Positions 5,022 through 5,794 of a DNA stretch of 5,794 bases are shown piece by piece. The notes below the pieces were generated by a model. It was not told where the DNA came from. It made no database searches and was given only the letters and a program-made list of their open reading frames with translations. The position numbers and the translations under genes are program-made. The DNA lies in contig JBHBXR010000078.1 of assembly GCA_041795785.1 (NCBI GenBank), positions 1 through 5,794 of the forward strand, read 5' to 3'. Each line of letters opens with the position of its first letter. The stretch's first letter is position 1. Source of the DNA: CAJPST01 sp041795785. Lineage in GTDB: Bacteria; Pseudomonadota; Gammaproteobacteria; Enterobacterales; Pasteurellaceae.

Positions 5022-5177
5022 TTAATGTGTATTCGGATCAGGGGCAGCCTGAAAAGTATGGGCTGTCTGCGCTTTACCCGCTCCCAACTGTGATCTTGTA
5101 ATAGATGTACGGCAATCGTATGATATTTGTATATCTTTTACAAGACGTTCATGTGCTGTCTCAAGGCAAGATCGCAT
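5022..5177 (-). CDS. Doubtful small ORF upstream of the Acg-type gene
   Basis: ATG at 5177 on the minus strand follows GGGGAGGA (5187-5180), though only about 3 bases separate them. It opens 51 residues (MRSCLETAHERLVKDIQ ... FQAAPDPNTH) and ends at TAA 5024-5022, which overlaps the AAGGAGG of the next gene and would allow translational coupling. Against it: there is no recognisable family or domain, the composition is unremarkable, the downstream part encodes the DUS-like element, and the best promoter candidate lies inside it. It may be a chance frame or a leader peptide. Confidence 0.2.
   Translation of the reverse strand: MRSCLETAHERLVKDIQISYDCRTSITRSQLGAGKAQTAHTFQAAPDPNTH
5042..5053 (+). 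repeat. Neisseriaceae-like DNA uptake sequence (Kingella dialect)
   Basis: GGGCAGCCTGAA matches the Kingella-type uptake sequence AGGCAGCCTGAA at 11 of 12 positions, with the 10-base core GCAGCCTGAA exact. This is not the host-type USS. The dialect is recalled from knowledge of Neisseriaceae DUS variants. A single copy can be chance. Confidence 0.4.
5115..5143 (-). promoter_or_regulatory. Candidate promoter of the Acg-type gene
   Basis: On the minus strand TTGTAA (5143-5138) and TACGAT (5120-5115) are spaced by 17 bases, each a four-of-six match to the sigma-70 consensus. TATCAT at 5125-5120 is an alternative -10 without a good -35. The -35 overlaps one arm of the TCTTGTAA/TTACAAGA inverted repeat, which could be a regulator site. 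The leader would be about 95-100 bases. Confidence 0.3.
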
Positions 5178-5281
5178 TTTCCTCCCCACGATGACGCACA
5201 TCATCTTTGGGCTGTTTTTTCAATTTGGAAAAACGTCTTAGATTTTGACTGCACTTCATGCCCGTTGCCTTACGCACTCTA

Positions 5282-5309
5282 CCAATACTATATCGACTGC
5301 TAGTATTGG
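5282..5309. repeat. Perfect 9-base inverted repeat with 10-base spacer
   Basis: CCAATACTA (5282-5290) and TAGTATTGG (5301-5309) are exact reverse complements around a 10-base spacer, 28-55 bases past the stop of the WG-repeat gene. Neither side has a U-tract, so it is not a standard terminator. It could be an RNA-stabilising hairpin, a dimeric regulator site or a recombination relic. Confidence 0.5.
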
Positions 5310-5336
5310 CTGAGAAAGAAGAGCGGTCAGAAAATC

Positions 5337-5794
5337 CTACGGCTGCGTTGCCAACACACAGCCCGCCCGATCAATCAGTTGCCAGCGTCCGTCTTTTTTC
5401 ACCAAAGCGCGATCTTCCTGAAACGGAGTTACGGCTTCATATTGCACCGCCAGCACTTCTTTGCCCGTTTCATTGATGTAGCCCCATTTTTCATCACGTT
5501 GCGCGGCGGCTAATCCTTGCGCAAAAGTATCGATCCGTTGATAGCTAACAGCCGTGAGCTTTGTACCTTCGCTACTGTACAACGTCCAACCATGCCCTTC
5601 CTCTGCCTCTACGGCCAATAAGCCTTTACCCACCGGCAATACATTGGCGTACACCGATGGCATCATCTCGCCCTTCTCGCGTACCCACACTTGATTTCCT
5701 CTTCCTTCGATCTTGCTGTCTGACAGCACTATCAGACCACTATCGGGAATCGTTTGCTGATCTTCCATGTATATTTGGGCAAACGTAGGAGGAA
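5337..5794 (-). CDS. WG-repeat protein, C-terminal part (5' end outside window)
   Basis: The frame stays open from the window edge to a TAG at 5339-5337, giving about 152 residues. An ATG at 5768 would give 143 residues, but the codons before it are open and no Shine-Dalgarno precedes it, so the gene probably starts beyond 5794. The C-terminal two thirds hold WG (beta-leucine-rich-like) repeats: GHGWTLYSSEGTKL, KWGYINETGKEV and RWQLIDRAGCVL, each followed by a (Q/S)YxxxxxF turn such as VSYQRIDTFAQGLAAA and VQYEAVTPFQEDRALV. WG repeats fold into short beta units and are usually linked to binding or envelope roles; no enzyme function can be inferred. No signal peptide is visible in the part present. 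It lies upstream of and co-directional with the Acg-type gene, but 326 bases away. Confidence 0.75.
   Translation of the reverse strand, partial: PPTFAQIYMEDQQTIPDSGLIVLSDSKIEGRGNQVWVREKGEMMPSVYANVLPVGKGLLAVEAEEGHGWTLYSSEGTKLTAVSYQRIDTFAQGLAAAQRDEKWGYINETGKEVLAVQYEAVTPFQEDRALVKKDGRWQLIDRAGCVLATQP

Larger units (their letters stand above)
5011..5336. other. 326-base intergenic region between the Acg-type gene and the WG-repeat gene
   Basis: There is no convincing gene here. The region holds the Shine-Dalgarno and probable promoter of the Acg-type gene, a Neisseriaceae-like uptake sequence, and four inverted repeats: 5094-5101/5138-5145, 5190-5205, 5216-5233 and 5282-5309. It also has two single-mismatch Hin uptake signals, ACTGCACTT at 5248-5256 and AAGAGCGGT at 5319-5327, and one doubtful small ORF. 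Confidence 0.6.

Overview
The window looks like the chromosome of a Pasteurellaceae bacterium of the Haemophilus/Aggregatibacter/Pasteurella (Hin-type) clade. It carries four exact copies of the 9-base uptake signal AAGTGCGGT (at 301, 2022, 3303 and 3403), and its SdhE, RpoE, RseA and GreB sequences resemble the gammaproteobacterial proteins closely. The genus cannot be fixed from this window alone.

Layout. Bases 1-207 hold the 3' end of an unrecognised gene. Bases 208-370 are intergenic, with an uptake signal and a good -10 box for sdhE (371-637), the flavin-attachment factor for succinate dehydrogenase. A sigma-E-type promoter then opens the extracytoplasmic stress operon rpoE-rseA-rseB-rseC (760-3392). 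RpoE is the sigma factor, RseA is its membrane anti-sigma factor, RseB is the periplasmic protein that shields RseA, and RseC is a four-cysteine inner-membrane accessory protein. The promoter matches the sigma-E consensus, so the operon is probably autoregulated. greB (complement 3434-3910), a transcript-cleavage factor, converges on rseC. A bidirectional terminator lies inside the last codons of rseC.

From about 4042 the content becomes accessory. A complement-strand gene (4042-5010) encodes an Acg-type member of the nitroreductase superfamily. Its 326-base upstream region contains a perfect Shine-Dalgarno, several inverted repeats, a doubtful small ORF, and a match to a Neisseriaceae (Kingella-dialect) DNA uptake sequence. 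The last gene (complement 5337-5794, cut by the window edge) is the C-terminal part of a WG-repeat protein.

I see no CRISPR array, insertion sequence, tRNA or rRNA, and no clearly new multi-gene system. The most interesting points are the foreign-looking uptake sequence before the Acg-type gene, the two native uptake signals that encode the same Thr-Ala-Leu in hydrophobic segments of RseB and RseC, the greB/rseC terminator buried in coding sequence, and the perfect hairpin between rseA and rseB.
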